Shown piece after piece: positions 8,073 to 16,671 of a DNA stretch of 64,000 nt (positions within the stretch are counted from its first letter, which is position 1; every line of letters starts with the position of its first letter). The stretch lies in assembly GCF_004125265.1 (NCBI RefSeq), contig NZ_RDTE01000003.1, forward strand, positions 7,378,001 through 7,442,000. The letters run 5' to 3'. The translations under genes and the position numbers were made by a program. The notes beneath the pieces are model-generated. The model was not told where the DNA came from. It saw only the letters and a program-made list of their open reading frames with translations, and ran no database searches. Origin of the DNA: Streptomyces lydicus. Lineage in GTDB: Bacteria; Actinomycetota; Actinomycetes; Streptomycetales; Streptomycetaceae.

Positions 8073-10043
8073 GTGCGCGACATCGGACGACGCTCCTTCA
8101 TCACCGCCGCGGGGGCTCTGGCCACCGCGAGCGCCATCGGCAGCAACGCCTACGCCACCGGCCACGCCCGCGACGCGGCCGGCGCCGACGAATACGTCGA
8201 CGTCCAACTCCTCAACATCACCGATCTGCACGGCTATCTGCAGGGCGCCCCGGGCGCCAACTCCGTCATCACCGGGGCCGGCGGAAAGAAGTACACCGTG
8301 GGCGGCGTGGCCTATATGGCCGCCCACCTGGAACGGCTGAGAGACGGCCGCGACAACTCGCTCTTCTTCGCCCCCGGCGACCTCTTCTCCGGCTGGGAGT
8401 TCGATGCCTCCTCCTTCGCCGACGAGCCCACCATCGAGGCGCTCAACGCCATGGGCCTCGACTTCGCCTCGGCCGGCAACCACGAGTTCGACAAGTCGGC
8501 GGCCTTCCTGACCTCGCACATGGTCGACGGCGACGACTTTCCGGTCGTCGGACGGGACGACGACTTCAAGGACTCCACCGGGCGCCGTTTCGAGGGCGCG
8601 CAGTTCCCCTACTACAGCGCCAACATGGTCTGGAACGCGTCCGGCAAAACCGTCCTGGCGCCGTACAACATCGAGTACGTGGACGCCGGCCGGGGCCGCC
8701 GGCTGGCGATCGGCTTCATCCATCTGACCGCCGTCGGCACCGAGTCGTTCCCCGGCTCCTACCAGCCGGGGCTGCGCACCCTGGACGAGCTGGAGACCGC
8801 CAACCGCTGTGCCGCGCAGCTCAAGAAGCGCGGTGTCCATGCGATCGTGCTCAGCATGCACGACGGCGCGGTGGCCGGCAGCGACTTCACCAGCGGCAAG
8901 AACCCCTCGGGACCCGCCTACGAACTGGCGCTGCGCGTCTCGCCCGACATCGATGCCATCGTCACCGGCCACTGGCACTGCGCCTTCACCATGATGCTGC
9001 CCGACCCCAACGGCGACCCCCGCCCCTTCGTCGAGGCCGGCTGCTACGGGCAGATCATCAACGAGATCAACCTCCGTCTCGACCCGGACACCGGAGCGGT
9101 CATCCGGGAGCTGACCACCTCCACCAACCACCCCAACACCCGTGATGTGACGCCGGATCCCGAGCTGCGCTCGATCGCCGGCTACTGGGCGGACTACGGC
9201 TCCCGCCGCGCCCGCACCAAGATCGGCACCCAGACCGACTCCTTCACCCGGCGGCGCAACACGCTGGGGGAGTCCACGATGGGCAATCTCGTCGCCGACT
9301 GGGCGCTGTGGGCGGGCCGGCAGCCGCACGGCCCGATGGACGACCCCGCCGACCACCCCAACACCCCCGCCGACCTCGCCGTGATCGCGGTCGCCCCGCG
9401 GGTCGGCCAGGCGGTGATCGCCGGCGATCTGATCCGCGACCAGGAGACCGACGGCACCGTCACCTTCGCGCAGGCCTGGAACTCCGTGGGCTTCGGCGAC
9501 CCGATCCTCACCGTCACCGTCACCGGCCGGCAGATCCATGACGCGCTGGAGGAACAGTGGGCGCCGACCGCCGGCGGCGGCCTCGGCTTCTCACCGCTGG
9601 CGGTCTCCGGCAACGTCCGCTACACCTTCGACGCCGCGGGACCGGTCGGCCGGCGGATCGACCCGGCCGACGTCTTCATCAACGGCACCGCACTCGACAC
9701 CGGCCGCCGCTACCGCCTCGCCGCCCCCTCGTACACCCTCATCAACCAGGACGGCTTCAGCGCTTTCACCGGCTTCACCGCGCCGGTCCGGCACACCCGC
9801 GACTTCGAGAGCTTCATCTCCTTCGTCCGCACCAAGAAGCAGCTCACGCCCGCGCCGCTGAACCGGGTGCGGGTCAAGAACGCGCAGGTGCCCGGCGCCC
9901 GCACCGGCACCATCACCCAGCGCCAGCAACTCCTGCAGGCCGACGGCAGCGTGGTACCGCGGCCCGAGGCGGCGCTGCGTACGGCGCTGACCGGCGGCGC
10001 CGAGGGCCAGCGCGCGCCCGGTGGCTTCCGAGTGCCCTGCTGA
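8073..10043 (+). CDS. Tat-exported 5'-nucleotidase / UDP-sugar hydrolase family protein
   Basis: 656 aa from GTG 8073, which has AGGAGAG 7 nt upstream. The N-terminus is a twin-arginine signal (GRRSFITAAGALATASAIG, residues 5-23, then a possible AYA cleavage site). The metallophosphatase domain follows with ITDLHG (about 49), GDLFSG (about 102), GNHEFD (about 136) and VTGHWHC (about 297), all metal-ligand motifs, then the C-terminal 5'-nucleotidase domain beginning near TLGESTMGNLVADW and including the substrate-binding GGLGFSPL region. It probably releases phosphate from nucleotides or nucleotide sugars outside the membrane. A long hairpin terminator follows. Confidence 0.92.
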   Translation: MRDIGRRSFITAAGALATASAIGSNAYATGHARDAAGADEYVDVQLLNITDLHGYLQGAPGANSVITGAGGKKYTVGGVAYMAAHLERLRDGRDNSLFFAPGDLFSGWEFDASSFADEPTIEALNAMGLDFASAGNHEFDKSAAFLTSHMVDGDDFPVVGRDDDFKDSTGRRFEGAQFPYYSANMVWNASGKTVLAPYNIEYVDAGRGRRLAIGFIHLTAVGTESFPGSYQPGLRTLDELETANRCAAQLKKRGVHAIVLSMHDGAVAGSDFTSGKNPSGPAYELALRVSPDIDAIVTGHWHCAFTMMLPDPNGDPRPFVEAGCYGQIINEINLRLDPDTGAVIRELTTSTNHPNTRDVTPDPELRSIAGYWADYGSRRARTKIGTQTDSFTRRRNTLGESTMGNLVADWALWAGRQPHGPMDDPADHPNTPADLAVIAVAPRVGQAVIAGDLIRDQETDGTVTFAQAWNSVGFGDPILTVTVTGRQIHDALEEQWAPTAGGGLGFSPLAVSGNVRYTFDAAGPVGRRIDPADVFINGTALDTGRRYRLAAPSYTLINQDGFSAFTGFTAPVRHTRDFESFISFVRTKKQLTPAPLNRVRVKNAQVPGARTGTITQRQQLLQADGSVVPRPEAALRTALTGGAEGQRAPGGFRVPC

Positions 10044-10090
10044 GCCGTAGCGGGGCGGGTGTCTGCTGATACACGGGAGCACCACACGCA

Positions 10091-10127
10091 CCACGGGCCC
10101 CGTCCGGCAATCGGACGGGGCCCGTGG
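10091..10127. terminator. Bidirectional terminator between nucleotidase and plsC-like gene
   Basis: A perfect 16-bp stem (CCACGGGCCCCGTCCG at 10091-10106 with its complement at 10112-10127) has a five-base loop. It lies between two convergent genes and can serve both. Confidence 0.8.
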
Positions 10128-10144
10128 TACGGGGCGAGGGCGGG

Positions 10145-10813
10145 TCAGGCGGCCCTGGCCTTGGTGGCGTAGATGTCGACGTACTCCTGGCCGGACAGCT
10201 CCATCACGTCGCTCATCACCTCGTCGGTGACCGCCCGCAGCACATAGCGGTCGCGGTCCATGCCGTCGTAGCGGGAGAAGTCCAGCGGCTCACCGAAGCG
10301 CACCGTCACCGGGGCGATGCGCGGGCGGCCCTTGCCGCCGGGCTGCACCTTGTCCGTGCCGATCATCGCGAACGGGACGACGGGGGCGCCGGTCATCAGG
10401 GTGAGCCGGGCGATACCCGTACGGCCGCGGTAGAGACGGCCGTCGGGGGAGCGGGTGCCCTCGGGGTAGATGCCGAAGACGCTGCCCTCCTCCAGGACCC
10501 GGCGGCCGGTCATCAGGGCCGCGACCCCGCCGTGCCCGCCGTCGCGGTCCACCGGGATCATGCCGGCGCTGGTGAAGAACCAGGCCATCAGCCGGCCCTT
10601 GACACCCTTGCCGGTGACGTACTCGTCCTTGCCGATGAAGTACACCGGGCGCTTGACCAGCAGGCCCAGGAACAGCGAGTCGATGAAGGTGACGTGATTG
10701 CCGGCCAGGATCACGGGCCCGGTCGCCGGAATGCGCTCCATGCCCTCGACCTTCGGGCGGTACAGGACACGCATGACGAATCCGAGAATCGCCTTCAGCA
10801 CAATGCGGGACAA
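10145..10813 (-). CDS. 1-acyl-sn-glycerol-3-phosphate acyltransferase family (PlsC-like)
   Basis: 222 aa from a TTG start at 10813, chosen because GGAGG lies five bases upstream and the preceding in-frame residues do not look coding. The four acyltransferase blocks are visible: NHVTFID (H40-D45, the HX4D catalytic motif), GKDEYVTGKGVKGRLMAW, YPEGTRSPDGRLYRGRTG with the EGTR motif, and PVVPFAMIGTDKV. The family transfers an acyl chain from acyl-CoA or acyl-ACP to lysophosphatidate or a related acceptor at the membrane. It is divergent from the glycerophosphodiesterase gene, so both flanking genes deal with glycerophospholipids. Confidence 0.88.
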   Translation of the reverse strand: MSRIVLKAILGFVMRVLYRPKVEGMERIPATGPVILAGNHVTFIDSLFLGLLVKRPVYFIGKDEYVTGKGVKGRLMAWFFTSAGMIPVDRDGGHGGVAALMTGRRVLEEGSVFGIYPEGTRSPDGRLYRGRTGIARLTLMTGAPVVPFAMIGTDKVQPGGKGRPRIAPVTVRFGEPLDFSRYDGMDRDRYVLRAVTDEVMSDVMELSGQEYVDIYATKARAA

Positions 10814-10907
10814 CGGGCCCTCCGGGTCGCGACTGGTCAACGTCAAGCGGGCGCAGATCTCTGCAGCCCAGCACAATACTCGCGGGTCACTCCGGCTCGC
10901 ACATCGG

Positions 10908-10951
10908 GTTCACGAGGTCGATACGCACAGTTGACCCACGGTTGACGTGTG
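10908..10951 (+). promoter_or_regulatory. PHO-box-like 11-bp direct repeats upstream of the glycerophosphodiesterase gene
   Basis: Four consecutive 11-bp units start at 10908, 10919, 10930 and 10941: GTTCACGAGGT, CGATACGCACA, GTTGACCCACG and GTTGACGTGTG. Three begin with GTT(C/G)AC, close to the GTTCACC core of the direct-repeat units bound by PhoP in Streptomyces. The site lies in the 316-bp divergent region between the plsC-like and glpQ-like genes. The rest of this region shows no clear gene. PhoP binding is inferred. Confidence 0.5.
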
Positions 10952-11129
10952 TTGCCTCCATGTTCCCCCCTATGTTGGTGGGCGTCTCCCCGGCATGACC
11001 CGTCCGTGCTTACGATCGGCCCGGTTCCGTGGGCCGGTGTGCAACACGCCTCACCGCACGCCGGAAAACACCCGGAAGCACCTGGAACACACGAAAACAC
11101 CTCGGACAACTCGGACAAGGAGCGTGCGC

Positions 11130-12266
11130 ATGCACAAGTGGCAGCAGCCGGGACGACGGACGGTGCTGGGGGCCGCGGCCCTCGGCGCGGGAGCGGCGGT
11201 ATTCGGGACAGCCGGCCAGGCGAGCGCCCGTACCCGCGAGGGCGTGTCCCAGGAGCTGCCGGTGCCGCTGATCGTCGGTCACCGCGGCGCCAGCGGCTAC
11301 CGCCCCGAGCACACCTTCGGCTCCTACCAACTCGCCCTCGACATGGGCGCGGACGTCATCGAGCAGGACCTCGTCCCCACCAAGGACGGGCATCTGGTCT
11401 GCCGTCACGAGAACGACATCACCGCCACCACCGATGTCTCCGCGCACCCCGAGTTCGCGGACCGCAAGACCACCAAGACCGTCGACGGCACCAAGCTGAC
11501 CGGCTGGTTCACCGAGGACTTCACGCTCGCGGAGCTCAAGACCCTGCGCGCCAAGGAGCGCATACCGGGCACCCGCCAGCACAACACCCTCTACGACGGC
11601 GTGTGGGAGGTGCCGACCTTCGAGGAGGTCCTGCAGTGGGCCGAGCGTGAGGGCCGCAAGCGGGGCCGCCGCGTCTGGCTGCACATCGAGACCAAGCACC
11701 CCACCTACTTCCGGAAGCTCGGCCTCGGCCTGGAGGAGCGGCTGGCCAAGGCGCTGCGGGCGCACGGCAGGCACCGCAAGAACTCCCCGAACTTCCTGCA
11801 GTCCTTCGAGCCGAGCAGCCTCCAGCGCCTGGACAAGCTGGTCGACTGCCCCAAGGTCGTCCTGCTGGGCACGCTCAAGGACCGCCCCTGGGACTTCACG
11901 GCGACCGGTGACCCGCGCACCGTGGCCGACCTCGTCAAGCCCGAGGGCCTGAAGTGGCTCGCCGGGTTCGCCCAGGGCATCGGCCCGGACCTGACCGTGA
12001 TCATCCCGCGGGACGCCGACGGCAAGCTCGGCGAGCCCAGCCCCGTGGTCAAGGACGCGCACGCCGCCGGGCTGGTGCTGCACCCCTACACGGTCCGCAA
12101 CGAGAACACCTTCCTGCCGACCGACATGCGCCGCGGCACCGACCCGAACGCCTACGGCGACTCCCTCCGCTTCTTCAAGGCGCTCCTGGGCACCGGTATC
12201 GACGGCCTGTTCTCCGACAACCCCGACACCGCGCTGCTGGCGGCCGCGGAGTTCCGCAAGCGCTGA
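11130..12266 (+). CDS. glpQ: Tat-exported glycerophosphodiester phosphodiesterase
   Basis: 378 aa from ATG 11130, 7 nt after AAGGAG. A twin-arginine signal (GRRTVLGAAALGAGAAVFG, ending near GQASA) precedes the GDPD domain. Catalytic blocks are GHRGASGYRPEHTFGSY (His and Arg for acid-base catalysis), EQDLVPTKDGHLVCRHE (metal ligands) and HIETKHPTYF, with VRNENTFLP near the C-terminus, typical of the larger periplasmic GlpQ type. It hydrolyses glycerophosphodiesters, and possibly teichoic-acid glycerol phosphate, to glycerol 3-phosphate outside the cell, supplying phosphate. PHO-box-like repeats upstream suggest induction by phosphate starvation. Confidence 0.92.
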   Translation: MHKWQQPGRRTVLGAAALGAGAAVFGTAGQASARTREGVSQELPVPLIVGHRGASGYRPEHTFGSYQLALDMGADVIEQDLVPTKDGHLVCRHENDITATTDVSAHPEFADRKTTKTVDGTKLTGWFTEDFTLAELKTLRAKERIPGTRQHNTLYDGVWEVPTFEEVLQWAEREGRKRGRRVWLHIETKHPTYFRKLGLGLEERLAKALRAHGRHRKNSPNFLQSFEPSSLQRLDKLVDCPKVVLLGTLKDRPWDFTATGDPRTVADLVKPEGLKWLAGFAQGIGPDLTVIIPRDADGKLGEPSPVVKDAHAAGLVLHPYTVRNENTFLPTDMRRGTDPNAYGDSLRFFKALLGTGIDGLFSDNPDTALLAAAEFRKR

Positions 12267-12642
12267 CCCCGTGGGGCCCGTCGCGGCCCTTCATGGCCCC
12301 TTCGCGGGCCTCTTCGCGGCGGTCCGCCGTCGTGGCGGAGCCCGGACCGGCATCGTCTCCCCTGCGCCCTCCTCCGGCTTCCCCGCACTCTCATCTGAGT
12401 TGGGAATGTCACAGGAGAGCCCGGTGCCGGTCCGTTCCGTCCGCCTCAAATGCCTGCGCAGAATGCTCGCGGCGGAGATTGCCGCTGCCACATACCGGGG
12501 ATCCCGGAAGGAGCAGTGTCAGCCACGCCATGGCGGCGACGGGTACCCCACGGCGCCGTCCGTCAGGGCACATCGTTCCGGGCGCACCCCTCTCACCCTC
12601 GAGCGCCCGGACCAACGAACCGAATAGGGGAGGCATACGCGC
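12267..12642. other. 376-bp intergenic region, no supported gene
   Basis: Open frames here are short and lack codon bias or a ribosome binding site; the best, starting at ATG 12407 (MSQESPVPVRSV...), is Arg-rich and not convincing. GGGGAGG at 12627-12633 is the ribosome binding site of the next gene. I see no RNA structure I can name. Confidence 0.5.
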
Positions 12643-13185
12643 ATGGGCACGAGCGTGACCATCTCTGCCGCGACCGACCAGGACGCCGAGCAGATCCTCA
12701 AACTCCAGTACCTCTGCTACCAGCAGGAAGCCGCGCTGTACGACGACTACGGCATCGAACCGCTCACCCAGACGCTGCAGGCGCTGCGCGACGAACTGGG
12801 CGAGGGCTGCGTCATGGTGGCCAGGCTCGGCGAGGAGGTGGTCGGGTCCGTGCGCGGCACGGTCGACGAGGACGGCACCGCGCGGATAGCCAAGCTCATC
12901 GTGCACCCGCGGATGCAGCGGCACGGCCTGGGCGGGCGGCTGCTCGACGCCGTCGAGCAGCGGCTGGCGGCCGAGCGCTCGGCCACCCGCTACCGCCTGT
13001 TCACCGGCCACCGCAGCGAGGGCAATCTGCGGCTGTACCGCAGCCGCGGCTATGCGCCCGTGGGCACCGAGCAGCGCACTTCCCGGCTGAGCGTGGTGAC
13101 GCTGGAGAAGGAGCTCCGCGCGGAGGCCGCCGCCGTGGCCACGCCCGCCGAACCGAGCCAGGAGGAGTTCGCCGCCCAGGCGTGA
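12643..13185 (+). CDS. GNAT-family N-acetyltransferase
   Basis: 180 aa. The acetyl-CoA pyrophosphate loop is RMQRHGLGGRLLD (about residues 88-100, the R-x-x-G-x-G motif), preceded by the strand TARIAKLIVHP and followed by RLFTGHRSEGNLRLYRSRGYAPVG, the usual C-terminal 'N..l...y...Gf' segment. The substrate is not predictable. ATG 12643 lies 9 nt after GGGGAGG. A long Ala/Glu-rich C-terminal tail is present. A bidirectional terminator separates it from the convergent membrane-protein pair. Confidence 0.85.
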   Translation: MGTSVTISAATDQDAEQILKLQYLCYQQEAALYDDYGIEPLTQTLQALRDELGEGCVMVARLGEEVVGSVRGTVDEDGTARIAKLIVHPRMQRHGLGGRLLDAVEQRLAAERSATRYRLFTGHRSEGNLRLYRSRGYAPVGTEQRTSRLSVVTLEKELRAEAAAVATPAEPSQEEFAAQA

Positions 13186-13203
13186 CGCCGTCCGGCATGA
13201 GAG

Positions 13204-13246
13204 AAGGGGGCGGGTCCCGGCTGCACGGCCGGGACCCGCCCCCCTT
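13204..13246. terminator. Bidirectional terminator
   Basis: GGGGGCGGGTCCCGGC (13206-13221) pairs perfectly with 13228-13243, flanked by AA on the left and TT near the right arm. It lies between a plus-strand acetyltransferase and a minus-strand membrane-protein pair, so it can end both transcripts. Confidence 0.75.
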
Positions 13247-13294
13247 CCGGGAAGCCGCCCCCTGGGCGAAGGCGTCCCCTGGGCGAAGACGTGC

Positions 13295-13753
13295 CTAGTT
13301 GGCGGGCTGCTCCGTACGGGCCCGGCGCAGCCACAGCAGCCCCGTGACGGGCAGGATGACCGGGATGAAGAGATAGCCCATGCCGTAGTCCGACCAGACC
13401 GTGGCGTCGGGGAAGGCGGACCGGTCGAGCAGCGTCCAGGTGCCGATGCCGAGTACCCCGAGCAGTTCCAGCGCACAGCAGGCGATCGCGGCCCGGCGGG
13501 CGCCCTCACCGCCGCGCACCAGCGAGAAGGTGATGAACCCGTAGACGACCGCGGAGAGCGCCGAGAGGCTGTAGGCCAGCGGAGCCCGGTCGAACTGGGC
13601 GATCAGCTGGTAGAGCGAGCGGGAGGCGGCCGCGACGGTGAAGATGCCGTAGAGGGTGACCAGCAGGCGCCCGGGGCCGGTGCCCAGGGAACGCCGTGCC
13701 GGGGCGGTGGCCGTGGTGCCGTCCGCCGCCGTGGTTGCCGTGGTCTCAGGCAC
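13295..13753 (-). CDS. Small integral membrane protein, second gene of pair
   Basis: 152 aa. Four hydrophobic segments are visible (LLVTLYGIFTVAAASRSLYQLI, LAYSLSALSAVVYGFITFSLV, AAIACCALELLGVLGIGTWTLL, YLFIPVILPVTGLLWLRRAR), with a Thr/Ala-rich cytoplasmic N-terminus. The start is taken at GTG 13753, which overlaps the stop of the upstream gene by eight bases (GTGCCTGA), a sign of translational coupling. No family function is known to me; the two genes probably make membrane proteins that act together. Confidence 0.75.
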   Translation of the reverse strand: MPETTATTAADGTTATAPARRSLGTGPGRLLVTLYGIFTVAAASRSLYQLIAQFDRAPLAYSLSALSAVVYGFITFSLVRGGEGARRAAIACCALELLGVLGIGTWTLLDRSAFPDATVWSDYGMGYLFIPVILPVTGLLWLRRARTEQPAN

Positions 13754-14114
13754 TGCCGCCTCCCCAGATGTCGAACAGCCGCACTTCCAGTACCGCCAGC
13801 ACCACGGCGCCCGCCGCGACGGTGGCCGAACCCCAGCGGGTGCGCTCCGAGAGCGACATGAACCCGGTCGCCGGGACACAGGCGGCAGCCCCGAGCAGAT
13901 ACGAGACAAAGAGCGCGGTGCCCTTGTCCGGCGTTGCTCCGCCCGCCAACTGCACGACGGCGACCGCCAGTTGGACCAGGCCGAGAACCGATACCAGGGC
14001 CATGCCGATGAAGTGCCAGTCCTTGGTCGGCTGGTCGCGGAAGGCGGCGAAGCCGCACCAGGCGGCGAGGGCGAGAGCGGTCACCGCGACCGCGATCGTC
14101 AGCGCGTCGATCAC
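13746..14114 (-). CDS. Small integral membrane protein, first gene of pair
   Basis: 122 aa with four predicted membrane helices (ALTIAVAVTALALAAWCGFAAF; FIGMALVSVLGLVQLAVAVVQLA; TALFVSYLLGAAACVPATGFMSL; TVAAGAVVLAVLEVRLFDIW). No catalytic motif or signal peptide is seen. It overlaps the downstream membrane-protein gene, so the pair is an operon. The function is unknown. Confidence 0.75.
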   Translation of the reverse strand: MIDALTIAVAVTALALAAWCGFAAFRDQPTKDWHFIGMALVSVLGLVQLAVAVVQLAGGATPDKGTALFVSYLLGAAACVPATGFMSLSERTRWGSATVAAGAVVLAVLEVRLFDIWGGGSA

Positions 14115-14457
14115 CGGGACCTCCGGGCCACGTGGCTGCGCGCCGTGGGGTTGTGGGGCATGGGGCGATGCTAATCGGCGGCGGGCGGGCGGCCGCCTCC
14201 GGCCCCGCCGTGGCCGGCTGCCCCGCGGCGGAAACCACCGGGACGGCGACCATCACGGCGGTGACCGTGGCGTTGGCCACAGCCCACCGGGCGGACGTAC
14301 TGCCCCAGGGCGCCGCCACCACCCTGCTCCCGGCAGCATCCGTGCAGGCCACGGGCGGATCGGTGGAGATCATCCGCGCGCCGTGCGGCGCCGTCCACGG
14401 GTTGGTCAGACGTGTCCGCTATTCGGACTGGCTTGATTGCGCCGTCCCGCTGTCTGG
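14115..14457. other. Divergent intergenic region, no supported gene
   Basis: This gap separates the minus-strand membrane-protein pair from the met leader. Open frames exist on both strands but are explained by GC bias; none has a ribosome binding site or family motif. TTGATT at 14433-14438 may be the -35 element of the met leader promoter. Confidence 0.5.
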
Positions 14458-14470
14458 TTTACTTGCCGCC

Positions 14471-14557
14471 ATGACCACGACGAGCAACCGCACCCCTGCG
14501 ACCGAGGCGTACCTGACGCCCGGTGCTCGTTGCATGTGTCGAATGTGTGACCGCTGA
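14471..14557 (+). CDS. Cys/Met-rich leader peptide upstream of metNIQ
   Basis: 28 aa, ending ARCMCRMCDR. Six of ten codons near the end are Cys or Met (TGC ATG TGT CGA ATG TGT), as expected for a peptide whose translation senses sulfur amino acid supply. There is no ribosome binding site, and a -10-like TTTACT (14458-14463) ends 7 nt before the ATG, so the transcript is probably leaderless. A small hairpin (CTCGC 14574-14578 / GCGAG 14587-14591) starts 17 nt after the stop. The arrangement suggests ribosome-mediated attenuation of the methionine transporter. Peptide production is inferred. Confidence 0.65.
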   Translation: MTTTSNRTPATEAYLTPGARCMCRMCDR

Positions 14558-14767
14558 GGGCCCCCGCCTGAGCCTCGCGCCCCGAAGCGAGACCCTGCCA
14601 TGAGCCGTACGTCGACTTCCCGACGCCCTCGGCCGCCCCGCGTCACCGGAACCCGGAGCCGGGCCCCGCGCCCGCCGCCGCTCCCTGTTCCCCTCTGCCG
14701 CACTCGCAAGAATGCCCCGTGCCCGGCGGGCGAGCCGCCGAGCACTCGACAGTGACGGAATTCCCTA
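14558..14767 (+). promoter_or_regulatory. Candidate attenuator region between leader peptide and metN
   Basis: 210 bp, GC- and C-rich, with short hairpins (14574-14591; CCCGGAGCCGGG around 14654). A second short open frame of 51 codons runs from ATG 14600 to TGA 14755, ending 12 nt before metN; it is Arg/Pro-rich and has no clear ribosome binding site, so I do not call it a gene. No SAM riboswitch core was recognised. Confidence 0.4.
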
Positions 14768-15844
14768 GTGATCACCACAACGGGCCTGACCAAGGTCTAC
14801 CGTTCAGGAGACCGCGAAGTCACCGCCCTGGACGGCGTCGATCTGCACGTCCGCGAGGGCGAGGTGTACGGCGTCATCGGCCAGAGCGGTGCCGGAAAAT
14901 CCACCCTCATCCGCTGCCTCAACCTCCTGGAGCGCCCCACCTCCGGCACGGTCACCGTCGCCGGCCAGGAGCTGACGTCCATCGCCGGGCGCGGCAAGCG
15001 CGCCAGTGCCCAGCTGCGCGCCGCCCGCAGCCACATCGGCATGGTCTTCCAGCACTTCAACCTGCTGTCCTCGCGCACCGTCCAGGACAACGTGGAACTG
15101 CCGCTGGAGATCCTCAAGGTCGACCGCCGTGAGCGCTCCCGCAAGGCGCTGGAGCTGCTGGAGCTGGTCGGCCTCGCCGACAAGGCCAAGGCCTACCCCG
15201 CCCAGCTCTCCGGCGGCCAGAAGCAGCGTGTGGGCATCGCCCGCGCGCTGGCCGGCGACCCCAAGGTGCTGCTCTCCGACGAGGCCACCAGCGCCCTGGA
15301 CCCGGAGACCACCCGCTCCATCCTCCAGCTGCTGCGCGACCTCAACCGCAAGCTGGGCCTGACCATCGTGCTGATCACACACGAGATGGACGTGGTCAAG
15401 ACGATCTGCGACTCGGCCGCGCTGATGAAGAACGGCCGGGTGGTCGAGCAGGGCACCGTCGCCGAGCTGCTGGCCACCCCCGGCTCCGAGCTGGCCCGGG
15501 AGCTGTTCCCGGTCGGCGGCGAACCGTCTGCCGACGACCGCACCGTCGTCGACGTCACCTTCCACGGCTCGGCCGCCACCCGCCCGGTGATCTCCGAGCT
15601 GTCGCGCACCTACAACGTCGACATCTCGATCCTCGGCGCCGCCATGGACACCGTCGGCGGCAAGCAGGTCGGCCGGATGCGCATCGAGCTGCCCGGCCGC
15701 TTCGAGGAGAACGTCGTGCCCATCGGCTTCCTGCGCGAGCAGGGGCTCCAGGTGGATGTGGCGGATGTGGCGGGCCAGACCGTCGACAACGCGCTGAGCG
15801 GCGTCGCGACCGGCGCCCCGCTGGAGAAGGAAGGTGCCAAGTGA
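14768..15844 (+). CDS. metN: Methionine ABC transporter, ATP-binding subunit
   Basis: 358 aa. Walker A is GQSGAGKST (about residues 38-46), the signature is LSGGQKQRVGIARAL, and Walker B with H-loop follows (VLLSDEATSALD ... VLITHEMDVV). A C-terminal NIL domain from about residue 265 (VISELSRTYNVDISILGAAMD ... GRMRIELPG) binds methionine in the E. coli homologue and shuts the pump when internal methionine is high. It powers uptake of methionine with MetI and MetQ, encoded next. The GTG start has only a weak GGAA upstream; the metI start overlaps its stop. Confidence 0.95.
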   Translation: MITTTGLTKVYRSGDREVTALDGVDLHVREGEVYGVIGQSGAGKSTLIRCLNLLERPTSGTVTVAGQELTSIAGRGKRASAQLRAARSHIGMVFQHFNLLSSRTVQDNVELPLEILKVDRRERSRKALELLELVGLADKAKAYPAQLSGGQKQRVGIARALAGDPKVLLSDEATSALDPETTRSILQLLRDLNRKLGLTIVLITHEMDVVKTICDSAALMKNGRVVEQGTVAELLATPGSELARELFPVGGEPSADDRTVVDVTFHGSAATRPVISELSRTYNVDISILGAAMDTVGGKQVGRMRIELPGRFEENVVPIGFLREQGLQVDVADVAGQTVDNALSGVATGAPLEKEGAK

Positions 15845-16572
15845 CCTGGTCCGAGATGCAGCCGCTGCTGTACGACAACACCCTCGACACCCTGTTCATG
15901 GTGTGGTGGTCGACGTTCTACGCGGTGCTCTTCGGCATCCCGGTCGGTGTGCTGCTGCACCTGACCCAGCGGGGCGCCATCCTGCAGAACGTCGTGATCA
16001 ACAAGGTGCTCGGCGCGATCGCGAACATCGGGCGATCCTTCCCGTTCCTGATCCTGATCGTGGTGCTGATCCCCTTCACCCGCCTCCTCGTCGGCGTCTC
16101 GATCGGCCCGACCGGCGCGGTGGTCCCGCTGGCCCTCGCCGCCATCCCGTTCTTCGCCCGGCTGGTGGAGGCCGCGCTGCGCGAGGTCGACGGCGGCCTG
16201 GTCGAGGCCGCTCACGCCATGGGCGGCGGCACCTGGACCATCATCTTCAAGGTGCTCCTCCCGCAGGCGCTGCCCGCGCTGATCGCGGGCGTCACCACGC
16301 TCGTCATCCAGCTGATCGGCTACTCCGCGATCGCCGGTGCGGTCGGCGGCGGCGGCCTGGGCAACCTCGCCTACACCTACGGCTATCAGCAGTACGAGAC
16401 CTCGCTGATGATCGCCACCGTGGTGGAGCTGATCCTCCTGGTCTCCCTCGTCCAGCTGCTCGGTGACGTCGTCGTCCGCCGGCTCGCCGGGCGCGGCACC
16501 CGTACCTCGCTGCGGATCGGCCTGCGCCGTGCCCGCGCCGAGGAACCGGCAGCCGTCACCGAGGCCGCCTGA
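15841..16572 (+). CDS. metI: Methionine ABC transporter, permease
   Basis: 243 aa, with five or six membrane helices. The EAA-type loop that contacts MetN is visible as EAAHAMGGGTWTIIFKVLLPQALP (about residues 122-145), and N-terminal helices carry the family's DTLFMVWWSTFYAVLFGIPVGVLL. The GTG start overlaps the metN stop by four bases (GTGA), so the two are translationally coupled. The C-terminus is a charged Arg/Glu-rich cytoplasmic tail. Confidence 0.94.
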   Translation: MTWSEMQPLLYDNTLDTLFMVWWSTFYAVLFGIPVGVLLHLTQRGAILQNVVINKVLGAIANIGRSFPFLILIVVLIPFTRLLVGVSIGPTGAVVPLALAAIPFFARLVEAALREVDGGLVEAAHAMGGGTWTIIFKVLLPQALPALIAGVTTLVIQLIGYSAIAGAVGGGGLGNLAYTYGYQQYETSLMIATVVELILLVSLVQLLGDVVVRRLAGRGTRTSLRIGLRRARAEEPAAVTEAA

Positions 16573-16671
16573 CCCACCCCGGAGCCATCGCTCCACCCCT
16601 GAGCCCGGACCCTTTGCCGGGCGGACACCGCACGTGACCCCCCGCGTGCGAACAAGAAAGAGGCACTCTTC

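Noticed and set aside
12271..12627. 118-codon frame between the glycerophosphodiesterase and acetyltransferase genes
   Set aside because: Poor codon bias, no ribosome binding site and no recognisable features.
14558..14767. SAM or cobalamin riboswitch before metN or the cob genes
   Set aside because: No conserved riboswitch core could be recognised by eye in these upstream regions; the leader peptide is a better explanation for metN. A covariance-model scan would be decisive.
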